Under the pieces are notes generated by a model. It searched no databases. It had not been told where the DNA came from and saw only the letters and a program-made list of their open reading frames with translations. This document shows, one piece after another, positions 11,210 to 22,914 of a stretch of 64,000 nt of DNA. The position numbers were made by a program, and so were the translations under genes. Numbering within the stretch: the first letter of the stretch is position 1; every line of letters starts with the position of its first letter. Origin of the DNA: Apium graveolens. Its lineage: Eukaryota > Streptophyta > Magnoliopsida > Apiales > Apiaceae. The DNA lies in NCBI RefSeq assembly GCF_009905375.1, contig NC_133657.1:46116192-46180191 (forward strand), in the 5' to 3' direction.

Positions 11210-12385
11210 ATGGCCCCAAAGAGATCACGAACTATGGGTAGCAGCAGCACCAATCCGACTGCTACTGATTCTTCGAGGAATATTGTTACGAGGCCCTGAT
11301 TGTTTGATAGGGCTGCTGAAGAAGAGTACATCAAGCTTCTGACTAAGCCTATTATGAGGGAGATGGGGTTCTTGCCATCAGGGAGGGATGGTGAGTTGCT
11401 GCCGATGATTGCTGGGAAGGGATGGATTACATTCTACGAGTCACCTAAAGCGGTTCCGATGAGTATTGTTCGTGAGTTCTATGCGAACGCCAAGGCCGAC
11501 AAGAATGGGTTTGCTGTTGTTCGTGGGCTTACTGTTGATTATCAGCCCGAGGCGATTCACCGTGTGATTGGACAGCGACAAAGGCGACCACATGAGGAGC
11601 ACTGGAATTCAAAGGCCGCTGAGGACTTTGATTCGGACTTGATTGTTGCTACTCTCTGTCAGTTGGGCACAGTGTGGAAGTTCAAAAGGGGATCCAACGA
11701 TTATCATACTTTCCCTGCTGCCACGATGAACAAGTATGCTCGTGCTTGGAATGCGTTTATATGTGCTAATATTCTTCCTTTTTCGCATGCACATGAGGTT
11801 ACAGTGGAGAGGGAGAGGTTGTTGTGGGGGATTCTGAATGATGACTATGTGGACCTTGGTGAGTTCAACTACCAAGGGATTTTGAATTTTTTGAGGGGAA
11901 ATCGCAATACTCTATCCCGTATGCCTCTATTGTCATAAAGCTTTGCAAGGCAGTTGGAGTCCAGTGGCCTTCGTATGAGCAGCTGCAGATGCCGACCGCT
12001 CCTATTGATTTATCAATTTTGAATGTGATGCAGGAGTGGACGGGTGGCGAGCCCGAGCCGCATGGTTTGGGGTATCATCTTTCAGGGGGAGTTCCAACAG
12101 GTGGTGCTACCATGGCTAGGCCCAATCAGGCTCAGGGAGAGGTAGGCTCTTCGAGAGCCCAGGGAGGAGATGGTTCGGGATTGGCTGATGTCAAGTACAT
12201 GTGGCTTTCGAGGAGGATGGATGCGACGTATGAGTCGGTTTATGCAGGAGCTCACCCAGGCACTTGGGACTGCATTTAGAGGCCTTGGAGCTGAAATCTA
12301 GTGGCCCGCTTTTGGTAAGGATTCTGCTTATCCACCTCTTGACACTCCACCCTCTGAGGGTGATGATGATGATTCGTCTGAGTAG
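11210..12385 (+). pseudogene. Athila A third ORF, plant-transposon-protein-like (broken)
   Basis: It starts ATG GCC CCA AAG with a basic N-terminus (MAPKRSRT) and ends in an acidic tail (DDDDSSE) at 12,385. The main part, at 11,300-11,938, contains LLTKPIMREMGFLPSGRDG, VREFYANAKADKNGFAVVRG and LLWGILNDDYVDLGEFNYQGI. This pattern resembles the 'putative plant transposon protein' family found downstream of pol in some Athila elements (from memory, not searched). No membrane segment or signal peptide is evident, so an envelope-like role is not supported. A TGA at about 11,297 and a frameshift near 11,915 break it. The copy in B has the same start and acidic end. The role is unknown. Confidence 0.6.
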
Positions 12386-12509
12386 GTATACCCTGTGTTC
12401 CTTTCTATTACTTTCACCGAGGACAGTGAAGATTTTAAGTTTGGGGGTAGTAGTTAAGGAACATATATGTGTGTGTGTCATGTAGTTGCATATTCATGAT
12501 AGTTTAGTA

Positions 12510-12560
12510 CATATAGTTGCATATTTTTGCAACTATATGGCAAAAATATGCAACTATATG
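12510..12560. repeat. palindrome centre of the Athila A/B mirror pair
   Basis: A 21-base arm (12,510-12,530) and its exact reverse complement (12,540-12,560) flank a 9-base spacer (12,531-12,539). Outside this core, lower but clear inverted similarity continues through the purine tracts and third ORFs, and on through pol and gag. Confidence 0.9.
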
Positions 12561-12684
12561 AACTAAACTAACATGAAAATGTAAATACATGACACCCACA
12601 CAAATATGTTCCTTAACTACCACCCCCAAACTTAAAATCTTCACTATCCCCCGTGAAGGTAATAAAAAGGAACACAAGGTATAC

Positions 12685-13859
12685 CTACTCAGAAGAATCA
12701 TCATCATCATCGCCGTTGGAGGGTGGAGTGTCAGGAGGTGGATAAGTAGAATCCTCACCATAAATGGGCCACTGGATGTCAACTCCAAGGCCTCTAAATA
12801 CAGTCCCAAGTGCTTGGGTGAGCTCCTGCGCAAACGTACTCTGCGACTCATACATCGCATCCATCCTCCTGGAAAGCCACCTGTATTGGACATCAGCCAA
12901 TCCCGAACCATCTCCTCCCTGGGCTCTCAAAGGACCTGCCTCTCCCCGAGCCTGACTGGGCCTAGCCATGGTAGCACCAGCTGCTGGAACTCCTCCTGGA
13001 AGGTGATAACCCAAACCATGTGACTCGGGCTCTCCACCCGTCCACTCCTGCATCACATTCAACATCAATGAATCAATAGGAGCGGCCGTCATTTGCAGCT
13101 GCTCATAAGAAGGCCATTGGACTCGACATGCCTTGCAAAGCTTCATGATAATAGAGGCATATGGGATAGAGTATTGCAATTTCCCCCTCAAAAACTTCAA
13201 AATCCCTTGGTAGTTGAACTCATCAAGGTCCACATAGTCATCATTCAGAATCCCCCATAAGAACCTCGCCCTCTCCACTGTAACCTCATGTGCATGAGAA
13301 GAAGGAAGAATATTAGCACAAATGAACGTATTCCAAGCACTAGCATACCTGTTCATCATGGCATCATGGAAATTATGATACTCGTTGGTTCCCCTTTTGA
13401 ATTCCACACTGCACCCGGCCTACAGAGAGTAGCAATAATCAAGTCCATATCAAAATCTTCAAGGGCCTTTTCATTCCAATTCTCCTCCTATTGTTTCCTT
13501 TGTCGTTGTCCCATTACCCGGCGAATCGCCTCAGGCTAATAATCAACAGTACGCCCACAAACAACAGAAAACCCATTCTTGGCGTTCGCATAGAACTCGC
13601 GAATAATACTCATCAGATGCACCTCAGGTGACTCACAGAATGTAATCCATCCCTTCTCAGCAATCATCGGTAACAAATCACCATCCCTCCCTGATGGCAA
13701 GAACCCCCTATCCCTCATAATAGGCTTAGTCAGAAGCTTGGTATACTTTTCTTCAATAGCCCCATCCAACAATCGGGGCCTCGCAATAGTGTTCCTCGAA
13801 TAATCAGCAGTCGGAATGGTGTTGCTGCTCCCTACAGTCCGTGATCTCTTTGGGGCCAT
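12685..13859 (-). pseudogene. Athila B third ORF, plant-transposon-protein-like (broken)
   Basis: Counterpart of the ORF at 11,210-12,385, with the same MAPKRSRT start (ATG at 13,859) and acidic DDDDDSSE end. Segment 13,536-13,859 covers LLTKPIMRDRGFLPSGRDG and ends at a TAG after GRTVDY, where A reads Gln. Segment 12,685-13,407 runs uninterrupted for 240 codons from KRGTNEYHNF through NDDYVDLDEFNYQGILKF to VQYRWLSRRMDAMYES. It is more complete than A in the C-terminal half. Two independently decayed copies sharing this ORF show that it is a regular part of the element. Family assignment is from pattern memory. Confidence 0.6.
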
Positions 13860-14158
13860 GGAATCTGGGAATAAGGGTTAGAGAGTTGTGTTTGGTGTGT
13901 AGGAGAGATTTTATAGAGTTGAAAGTGTGTGGGATGTTTATGTAGAGGTTATATGTATATGTAGGGCAAATTAGGGTTAGAATTTGATTAGGAGTGGGGA
14001 TTATGGTTAATTACGGGGAAGAAATCGTGGGTTAATGGGGATTGTGGGATGTGATTTTTGTTTTATATTTTTCTATTTTTTTTATATAGGCCAAAAACTA
14101 TTTTTTTTAAAAATCAGGTCTGTAGGTCGTCGCCTGGCACCAGCAGGCGGGCGCCTGC

Positions 14159-17009
14159 TGTGACGCCCTCCAAACCCGGGTCAGAAGTTGGGGCTCACAG
14201 CACACACACACAATATACAAACCTGTATATAAAATATTATATGCATTGACCCTTCTTTACAGAACCGCGGATCACAACAGGTGAAAGTATGAAAACAAGC
14301 CACAATCTTAACTTTTATTATATCATACCCAATCCCAACTAGTTCAACTTACCACTGATAATGATATCGTCCTTACAATTTCACATATCTTACTTACAAT
14401 GTAAAGCTCCTGCTAGCTCGATCCAACTTAATCGGAAACCCTAGCTTGCGCACCGGATAGGGAATCCTCAGTACCAACACTTTCCTTTTCAACTGTTGAA
14501 AATATAAAAAGTTTTGCCAGAGTGAGCTTACTAGCTCAGCAAATCATAATAGCAACAATTGAGGTTAAACAATAATCAATTGAATTGATTCAGAAGAATC
14601 AAGTTTCTGAATAAGCAATGATTAGAATTGGATATTCACTTTTCATTTAAAAAAAACAAGGTTAGGCTGCTGATCAGTCACGCACTAACCCCGAGCAAGG
14701 CTCCCAGCTTTGCTCTATATACTGGATCCAAGGCACGCATTGGCCTATTACGACCACGAATCTGGTTTGACCAAGAATCTGGTCGACATTTATAAAACCA
14801 TCCAATTCTAAAACAATTCAATATGATAACCAATGTAAATCAATAAGCTGAATCATAAACAACATTTATCTGGAAGCATAGGGTGATTCATAACACCATG
14901 AATGCATAACAGGGAATTCGAAAAGATTGGCTTTCAATCAAGGAAAGATTCAGAAAGTAGAAGATCAAGGGTTCAAGGGTTCCAAGAATTGGTCTTCTGT
15001 TAAACAAGGAATAAGGGTTGGTATGTTAAGAAACTCAATATCAGAATCAGTATGTGGTAGATATGTATTTGTGGAGTAGTATCGTATGTGTATGGCTCGT
15101 ATCTGGGAATTCAATAATCAATGGTCTATGAAGAATAAGGCTTATGGCTCAAGATCAATAAGAATCAGGGCTCAAGGTTAAATAGTTTAAACTGCTTGCG
15201 ATATAAAACATGAGTTATTTTGAATAATAGCGACATATTATGAAATAGTTCAAAAATATTCGCAATATATCTTGAAGAAGGTTCAGAAGTACTTGCCTTA
15301 TCACAGATTATTTCCAACTTTACTTGTATTCATCTCACAGTTTTATTCATCAATCACTTTTTTTGTTTTCCTATGCCTTACTTCTATTTATCAACCACTT
15401 GCCTTCTCTTTCTACGCTTCCGTTCTATTTACGGATCACTGGATTTCTTTCCTATGCCTCTCTTACACTGTTAGGCATCTTAAGTATCTTTCAATACGCA
15501 ATCTCATATCATTCTAATCGTCACATAGACCTCATAAACTTTTATCTACCCTTCATTTTACCCAAATCCGATTTACGGATTGAAAGTTATGACCAAAACA
15601 GTCAGACATTAACCACATAGGCATATAACACATCAATCGGATCACACATAGCACATGACACGCAAGATATTTAATTAAAATAATTATTCAAAGAAGATTT
15701 GGGGTTAAAATGATTATCCAAATATTTAATATGAATTTTTGAACATTTTTCAGAACTAAAACGGGTCTCCGAATCGATTTAAAATTAAATAACAGGATTC
15801 GAATACCCGAATCTGGCTTTAAAATAATTTTATAATAATTATCGAGCCTTGAAAATAATTTTAAATAATATTTTGAAGCTCGAAACTATTTTTTGGAATT
15901 TTTAAATCAATTTTAAATAATTAAATCTAATTATTAAATTAATTAAAATTAATTAAAATTAATTAAATTAATCAATTAACTAATTATAAATTAACCAATT
16001 AATTGAAATAATTAAAAACTAATTAAATTAATTAATAAAATAAATTCAATTTATTTTTAAATAAATAAATAATTAAAACAATTTTTTTGGATTTAAAATA
16101 ATCAACTAAATGTTTTTCTGATTTTTAAAATAATAAAAAATATCATTTTTAAAATAAACTAAACAGCAATCCAGTTTTTGAAATATTTTAAAACCAAAAT
16201 ACTGAATATACAACTTTTGCAAAAGTCTGGGGACTAAAGTGAAATTTGGTCGTCTTCTTCGACCTACGCCGGCGGTCGCCATTGCCGGCGACCCCGAGCT
16301 CGCCGGGAAGTCGAATTCGAACTCAGAAACATGCCAGGTTGTTGAGAATTGTAGGAACGAACTCCAGGAACCTATATCAAAATTCAAAAGTAACAAAAGA
16401 TGCCTGTTTTGATCAGAAATTACGCCTGAAACTTTGCCGGCGGCGAACTTAAAGCTTTTTCCGGTGAAGTCGATTGGGCTGCTACATCAATCGTTTGTTA
16501 ATCTTCTATATACCAGTCGAACTGTTTTTCAACGATCTACAGTTTGGTACCATCAATTTCAAATAATAACCCCAAACAAAGAAATACCCAAATTTCAATT
16601 AAGAACATTCAAAGCTATAAACCCTAATTTTTCAATTAGAGAATCAAACCGCAATTTGAACATGTTATCGAACTCCAAATTAGTCATATAATATACCAAA
16701 ATGACCAGGAGAACATTGTTTACATGATGGAATCATTAAATCATATCAACAACATCAAGAACAAAAATTCATATATTAACTCTTAAATAATTCGAATTTA
16801 AATAATTAAATAAGAAAATCACCTTAATTTCTGCACTGAAATGGATGATTGATTATGAAAGAACTTTTCGAAAGCTTCGTTTTGATATATTGCACGCCCG
16901 AATCAGAGTTCGATAACGCCTTCATTTGTGCATTTGATTTTCAAGAACGCGATATTAGTTCGATGTTTTCTCTGTATTTTCGATATTTTTACTGATCGAT
17001 TATGTACCA
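14159..17009 (-). mobile_element. Tekay LTR segment (R-U5), inverted
   Basis: The segment starts TGTGACGCCCTCCAAACCCGGG, the reverse complement of the end of the element 1 LTR (37,428 and 46,567). It aligns in reverse along its length: the CTAGCTCAGCAAATCA block at 14,532, the GGTTAGGCTGCTGATCAGTCACGCAC block near 14,662, the AAATCCGATTTACGGATTGAAAG block near 15,564 and an ACGCCGGCGGTCGCC block near 16,266. Its right end (TGTACCA at 17,009) corresponds to about 34,541 in element 1, some 20-30 bases after the TATA box and close to the expected transcription start. It therefore holds R and U5 but not U3. The AT-rich stretch at 15,840-16,090 is the counterpart of 35,510-35,660. ORFs inside are spurious. 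Confidence 0.75.
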
Positions 17010-17690
17010 GGTTGGTATCTGAGCTACAGGTTATAAGTCACTGAAACAAGCCTAGATTGTCGAATATGGGTAGAGGGTAAGATTAGAATTAAGAAATAGA
17101 GAAATAGAATGTCGAGAGGTTGAGTGCGATCAAATAGTAGGTTTTAGTGAGACTCGTGATGAGATTCGACATCCTTATTTAGCGACGTGATTTTCAGATG
17201 GCGGCGATGGAAGATTCTTTTATCCCTGGATCGTCTGGTTATTCGGAGCTTTCGTTCGGAAGACTATCATCTGATTCATGCCCTGTTCTTCCACTGTATT
17301 AGCCATGTCACATCCTGTTGCGGCGGTCGTACCTTTTCACGTTATTATCTCATCCCCTGATGCGAGGCTATCTATTCGAGAATCCCCCACATGCGGATTC
17401 TGGTTCTACCGGATACTCAACTGTGGGTGCATCTTTTATGTCTACTCTACGCCTCGTTCTATACCATCAGTTTAAAACCCGTCTTATGAAGTAACAGCAT
17501 CTACGAGGATGGATTCGAGAGCTACTACAGATGGTGAGTATACGAGGTATTAAGAAGAGTGAGAAGACACCTAGAGAGAAGATTCGTGTGTGCCGGAAAA
17601 TGGCTGCTACCAGGTTATATGGAGCTACTAATGAGTATGCTACCCACGATTATCTTGTGGAGTGAGCTAGATGGAGCTACAATTGTTTAA
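17010..17690 (+). mobile_element. Tekay leader and first-ORF remnant with PBS
   Basis: GG then TTGGTATCTGAGC at 17,012-17,024 is a one-mismatch tRNA-iMet binding site. It is followed by sequence matching 37,429-38,120 of element 1 in the same plus orientation (CTACAGGTTATAAGTCACTGAAACAAGCC). The region from about 17,198 reads like the degraded first ORF of that element. The similarity ends near 17,686. A shard of about 24 bases (TTTAACCTCAATTGTTGCTATTAT, at 17,688) matches LTR sequence and forms the join to Athila B. Confidence 0.7.
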
Positions 17691-17692
17691 CC

Positions 17693-18600
17693 TCAATTGT
17701 TGCTATTATTGTACATTTTGTTTTTTTCGTACGCTTGAAGTCGAATTTCATCAAGTTCATTTAACTGAAGCATTCGCTTCTTCCCAGCTGCATCTAGATC
17801 AAGGTTTAACTTTTTCAATGCCCAATAAGCCTTATGCTCAAGCTCCGCAGGTAAATGACATCCCTTACCATAGACAAGTTGAAACGGGGACATCCCAAGT
17901 GGAGTCTTGTATGCCGTTCTATAAGCCCAAACAGCTTCATCGAGCTTCAAAGACCAATCTTTCCTTGACGGACAAACGACTTTCTCTAGAATGCGCTTGA
18001 TCTCTCTATTAGACACTTCAGCTTGACCATTAGTCTGCGGATGATAGGCAGTAGCGATGCGATGATTCACATTGTAGGGTTGCATCATGGAAGTGAACTT
18101 ACGATTGCAGAAATGTGACCCTTCATCACTTATGATAACTCGCGGCGTTCCAAACCTTGTGAATATCTGCTTATGAAGAAAACTCAACACTACCTTTGTA
18201 TCATTAGTCGGTAGAGCCTTGACTTCTACCCATTTCAAGACATAATCGACTGCCAGCAAGATGTACTGATTATTGCAGGACGAGATAAATGGTCCCATGA
18301 AATCGATTCCCCAAACATCAAAGACCTCAACTTCAAGCATCACATTTAAAGGCATCTCATCTCTGGTAAGATTCCCAACTCTTTGGCAACGATCACACCT
18401 TAAAATGAATTGATGTGCATCCTTAAACAACATAGGCCAGAAAAAACCTGCTTGAAGAATACGAGCTGTTGTCTTTTCACCACCATAATGTCCACCATAA
18501 ACTTTGAAATGATAGTCTCGTAATATCCCCTCCGTCTCACAGAATGGGATACATCTCCTGATGATCTAGTCAGCTCTTTGTCTAAACAAATATGGTTCAT
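17693..18600 (-). pseudogene. pol: Athila B integrase (3'-truncated)
   Basis: Segment 18,400-18,600 carries the end of the zinc-binding region. Segment 17,693-18,433 is open for 246 codons and contains the catalytic core: [18 protein letters not shown] and [16 protein letters not shown], with all three acidic residues present. It continues through [23 protein letters not shown]. It stops at [11 protein letters not shown], where Tekay-derived sequence begins, so the C-terminal SH3-like part is missing. Confidence 0.85.
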
Positions 18601-20312
18601 CCCACATGTACCACTTCACCTCATGCAGAAACTTCTTCTTTTGAGGTGCATTCATATTATAAGGCATTATATTGCTAACAAGATAGTTCACAATGTCTGC
18701 AAACCATGGCTCTTCCTTGCGAACAACTGCTTATCCGGAAAAGATTCGTTGATCAATGTCTTATCATGTGAAGTAGAATCAGGATTTTCCAATCGAGAGA
18801 GATGGTCAGCTACTTGATTTTCAGTACCTTTTCGATCCTTGATCTCCAACTCGAATTTCTGTAGCAAGAGAACCCAACGAATAAGTCTAGGCTTCGAATC
18901 CTTCTTGGAGACCAGATAGCAGATGGCAGCGTGATCAGTGAACATTGTCACCTTTGTCCCAAGTAGATAAGATCGAAATTTTTCGAAACTAAAAACTATA
19001 GCCAAGAGCTCCTTCTCAGTAGTGGTGTAGTTCATTTGGGCTCCATTTAGCGTCTTACTAGCATAGTAGACCACATGAAAGATATTAGACTTTCGCTGCC
19101 CAAGAACTGCTCCCACTGTATAATCACTTGCATCACACATCATCTCAAAAGGTTCTCTCCAATCAGGTGCCGTAATAACTGGTGCAGTGATCAAGCTCTT
19201 CTTGAGAGTCTCGAATGCTGCCAAGCATTCATCATCAAATTTGAAAGGCACATCTTTCTCGAGCAAGTTGTACAACGGCTTAGATATCTTAGAGAACTCC
19301 TTGATGAAACACCGATAAAAACCCGCATGACCAAGAAAGCTACGAATTCCCTTCACAGAAATAGGTGGCAGAAGATTTTCAATGACGTCCACCTTGGATT
19401 TATCCACCTCAAGACCTTTACTAGAGACCTTGTGCCCAAGAATGATGCCTTACTGCACCATGAAATGACATTTTTCCCAAATTTAGTACTAGATTGGTTT
19501 CCACATACCTTTTGAGCACCAAACGGAGATTATTCAAGAATTCATCATACGAATGTCCAAAGACGGAGAAGTCGTCCATGAACACTTCGACATTATTTCC
19601 AATCATATCAGAGTAAATAACCATCATGCATCTCTGAAAAGTGGTAGGTGCAACACATAAGCCAAAGAAACTCTGTGAAAAGCAAACGTGCCGAATGGAC
19701 AAGTGAAAGTAGTCTTCTCTTGATCTTCTGGTGCAATGCAAATCTGATTGTAGCCCGAATAGCCATCCAGAAGACAATAATACTCATGACAAGCCAACAT
19801 GTCAAGCATCTGTTCAATAAATGGAAGAGGGAAGTGATCCTTCCTTGTGGCTTTATTCAACTTTCTGTAGTCCATGCATACCCTCCAATGACTATTCGAG
19901 TGGGGATGAGCTCGTTCTTCTCATTTGCTACCACAGTAATACCTCCTTTCTTAGGTACATATTGCACGGGGCTCACCCAAGAACTGTCAGAAATAGGATA
20001 TATGATTCCTGCATCCAGCCACTTTAGAATTTCTTTCTTCACCACTTCTTTCATGATAGGATTAAGCCTTCGCTGTTGCTCAACCGTTGGCTTGCTACCT
20101 TCCTCTAGCAGAATTTTATGCATGCAGTACGAAGGGCTGATCCCTTTTATATCTGCTATAGTCCATCCGATGGCCGATTTGAATTCTCTTAAAATCCTCA
20201 AGAGCTTGTCCTCATCACTACCTGAAAGGTCAGATGCAATAATAATAGGAAAAGTAGATGCATCACCTAAAAAAGCATACCTCAAGTGTTCAGGAAGTGG
20301 TTTAAGCTCCAA
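18601..20312 (-). pseudogene. pol: Athila B reverse transcriptase and RNase H (broken)
   Basis: Open segments at 19,857-20,312, 19,624-19,875, 19,421-19,777 and 18,688-19,407 together cover RT and RNase H. RT shows LNPIMKEVVKKEILKW, MDYRKLNKATRKDHFPLPF, DGYSGYNQICIAPEDQEK and the catalytic VEVFMDDFSVFG. RNase H shows [27 protein letters not shown] and the [14 protein letters not shown] region, ending at [13 protein letters not shown]. The catalytic MDD that is damaged in A is intact here. Small frameshifts near 19,435, 19,670 and 19,880 break the chain. Confidence 0.85.
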
Positions 20313-21260
20313 AGTAGGTGTTTCCTCAATAGATGGTTTGACCTTTCCTCAGCATTCTTGAGATCAGTATTACCAAGAGATTCAAATGGCATGTCTAGCT
20401 TTCGTTTCCAAGGAGAAGCATTTTGATATTGTAACTGCTCATTGCCTTCCTCATCATCACTGTCAAATTCCCCCAATAAGGCTTTTTCTAAGGCATCATA
20501 CCTTAGCACATGATCAAGTTTTGAAGTAACTGCAAAATCAATCAAATCCACCTTGAAGCACTCCTCATCTTCCGTAGGGAATTTCATCGCATTGAACACA
20601 TTGAATGTCACATCTTGATCATGCACCCTCATAATGAATTCACCTTTTTGCACATCTATCAAGGTACGGCTTGTAGCCAAGAATGGTCTTCCCAAGATTA
20701 TGGGAATCTTCTTATCTTCCTCGAAATCCAGAATGACAAAATCGGCATGAAAGATGAGCTTGTCCACCTTTACTAGTACGTCCTCCACGATGCCTCGTGG
20801 GTATGTAATCGAATGATCAGCCAATTGTAGAGACATGTAGGTGGGCTTTGGATCAGGAAAATTCAGCTTTTTAAAGATAGACAACGGCATCATATTGATG
20901 CTTGCTCCCAAATCGCAAAGGCACTTATCGAATGACAACTTGCTAATGGTGCAAGGAATGGTGAAGCTACCTGGATCCTTTAGCTTTGGAGGTAACTTTT
21001 GTTGTAGCACGGCACTGCACTCTTCTGTCAGAGCAACGGTATCAAGATCATCCAGTTTCACCTTCCTTGAAAGAATACCTTTCATGAATTTCGCATAACT
21101 AGGCATTTGCTCCAGAGCCTCAGCGAAAGGTATGTTAATGTGAAGTTTCTTGAACACATTCAGAAACTTACCAAATTGCATGTCCAGCTTTTGTTTTTGC
21201 AATCGCTTAGGAAAAGATGGTAGAGGATAGAACTGTTTCTCCCCTGTATTACCCTCAGGC
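20282..21260 (-). pseudogene. pol: Athila B protease region of pol
   Basis: The open segment at 20,282-21,202 (306 codons) begins MQKQKLDMQFGKF and contains LPPKLKDPGSFTIPC, the active-site-like CDLGASINMMPL, SITYPRGIVEDVLVKVDK and IPIILGRPFLATSRTLIDV. It then enters the linker to RT. The DLGA motif replaces the DSG of chromoviruses, as usual in Athila. The frame shifts near 20,310 at the start of RT. Confidence 0.85.
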
Positions 21261-21370
21261 AGATTGTGTTCAATAGTAGTCTTCCTTGGTTCCCCCTCTT
21301 TCTCCTTTTGCTTTTCTTCTTCATCTACAACTTTAACTTCTCCATCTTTTGCTTTTTCAGCATCAGCAAC

Positions 21371-22775
21371 TTATCCAGACCTTAAGGTGATAGCTTTGAC
21401 TTGCTCTTTGGCTTCCTTCCTGCCTGAAACTTCAGTATCGCTGGGAAGTGTGCCATGTTGACGATTGAGCAAGGCATTGGCTATTTGTCCAATTTGATTT
21501 TCCAAGGTCTTGATAGAAACAGCCTGACTTTTGCACAACAACTTTAACTCCTCAAAATAAGCACTAGAAGGTTGAGCAGCACCTCCTTTTTGAGGATATG
21601 ATTGCCTTCGAGCATAATGCTGAGGTTGCTGGAATCCAGGTGGATTAAACTGTTTACTTGCAGCTTGCTGATATGGTTGCTGCATAGCATTCTGATTATT
21701 GCTCCAGCTGAAATTGGGATGATTTCTGTTATTAGGATGATAAGTAGCGGGCACAGGCTGCTGCGATCTCTGAAAATTGTTCACATACTGAACAGATTCA
21801 TTAACAAAAGAGTGCTGATCCGTAGCATGAGAGCCTGCACAAAGCTCACAGACAATAGCTATTTGATTTACTCCATAGTTGGCTAAAGAATCGACCTTCA
21901 TAGACAGCGCCTGTAGCTGTGCTGTAATAGCTGTATCTGCATCAACTTCCAGAATACTTGCTACCTTCCCAGGCATCATCCTTTGAGTTGGGTTTTGATA
22001 CTCATTTGCAGACATAGTTTCAATGAGATTATAGGCCTCAGTATAGCTTTTGGCCCACAAAGCGCCTCCAGAAGCTGCATCGAGCATGGGCCTAGATTGG
22101 GCCCCCAAACCATTGTAGAAACCAGTGATCACCATCCAGTCAGGCATACCATGATGTGGGCACTTTCTCAAAATCTCCTTGTAGTGCTCCCAAGCTTCGC
22201 ACATAGATTCTCCTTGTTGCTGCGCAATCTGAGTAAGAGCACTCTTCATAGCTGCAGTCTTGGCCATTGGATAGAATTTACCAGAAACTTTTGTGCAAGA
22301 TCTTCCCAAGTAGTTATGGACCCAGCTGGTAAAGAATGTAACCAGTCCTTAGCTTTGTCCCTCAGAGAGAATGGGAAAAGCCTCAGCTTGATAGCCTCAT
22401 CAGTAACACCATTATATTTGAAAGTACTACAGATCTCGACAAAATTCCTGATATGCATGTTGGGATCTTTAGTCGCAGCACCTCCGAAAGAAACAGAATT
22501 TTGCACCATCTGAATAGTGCCCGGCTTGATTTCAAAAGTATTGGCCTGAATAGCCAGATGAATGATGCTTGACTGAAAGTCATCAATTTTAGGCCGAGAA
22601 AAGTCCATAAGAGCTGGATCAGCTTGAACTATAGGATCACCCATTGTTACAGGTTCTTTCTTTTCACTCTCTTTATCTGAATCTTCAAAACTATCTTCTC
22701 TGGAAAGTCAAGAGTTGTATCTGTCTCCTCAGCCGTATCTAGATTTCTCTTACGGGTGCGAGAACATGTTTGCAT
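21371..22775 (-). pseudogene. gag: Athila B gag
   Basis: The ATG at 22,773-22,775 (MQTCSRTRKRNLD) corresponds to the A start. Segments 22,246-22,644 and 21,371-22,309 cover the capsid core (MDFSRPKIDDFQSS, IRNFVEICSTFKYNGVTDEA, RLFPFSLRDKAKDWLHS), then MAKTAAMKSALTQIAQQQGE and CPHHGMPDWMVITGFYNGL. A zinc knuckle CELCAGSHATDQH follows, in which the last Cys is changed to His. A Gln/Asn/Pro-rich linker leads to a stop at 21,371 in the sequence LRSG. Frame changes lie near 22,270 and 22,690. It is the better-preserved gag copy in the window but is still broken. Confidence 0.85.
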
Positions 22776-22890
22776 AAACGCTCACTAGAGTACCTGAAAC
22801 ACAACCGAAAGCAGTAAGTAACAAGTCTTAATCAATGAATCCTAATGACCACTGATGGCAAGTACATAAACTAAAAAAATTAACACTGAT

Positions 22891-22908
22891 TCCCCGGCAG
22901 CGGCGCCA
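22891..22908 (-). other. Primer binding site of Athila B (tRNA-Asp)
   Basis: The minus strand reads TGGCGCCGCTGCCGGGGA directly downstream of the LTR end (CTAACA, with its CA at 22,915-22,916). This matches the tRNA-Asp primer typical of Athila. Confidence 0.85.
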
Positions 22909-22914
22909 AAAACT

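Larger units (their letters stand above)
4067..12530 (+). mobile_element. Athila-lineage Ty3/gypsy retrotransposon A (defective)
   Basis: The order is 5' LTR, tRNA-Asp PBS, gag (about 5439-7021), protease-RT-RNase H-integrase (about 7022-10,763), a spacer, a third ORF (11,210-12,385) and a purine-rich TTTGGGGGTAG tract at about 12,439. No 3' LTR follows. Instead the sequence meets the mirror copy B around 12,535. Athila is assigned from the gag text (RLRLFPFSLRDKAK in B), the DLGA protease motif, the HPQTNGQAE integrase motif and the PBS. At least nine stops and several frameshifts make it non-functional. Most stops are CAA or CAG in B and TAA or TAG in A. Confidence 0.85.

Noticed and set aside
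12510..12560. Palindrome considered as a terminator or cruciform control site
   Set aside because: It is the centre of a multi-kilobase mirror repeat, so its symmetry needs no separate function.
12264..13023. Plus-strand ORFs across the Athila centre
   Set aside because: They are shadows of the third ORFs on the correct strands, generated by the mirror arrangement.
15272..15620. Overlapping plus-strand ORFs of 81 and 98 codons, hydrophobic
   Set aside because: They lie inside the inverted Tekay LTR segment. The hydrophobic character comes from T-rich composition, and the sister LTRs do not keep the frame.
19648..20361. Plus-strand ORF of 237 codons
   Set aside because: Antisense to Athila B RT and protease, which read with strong family motifs on the minus strand.
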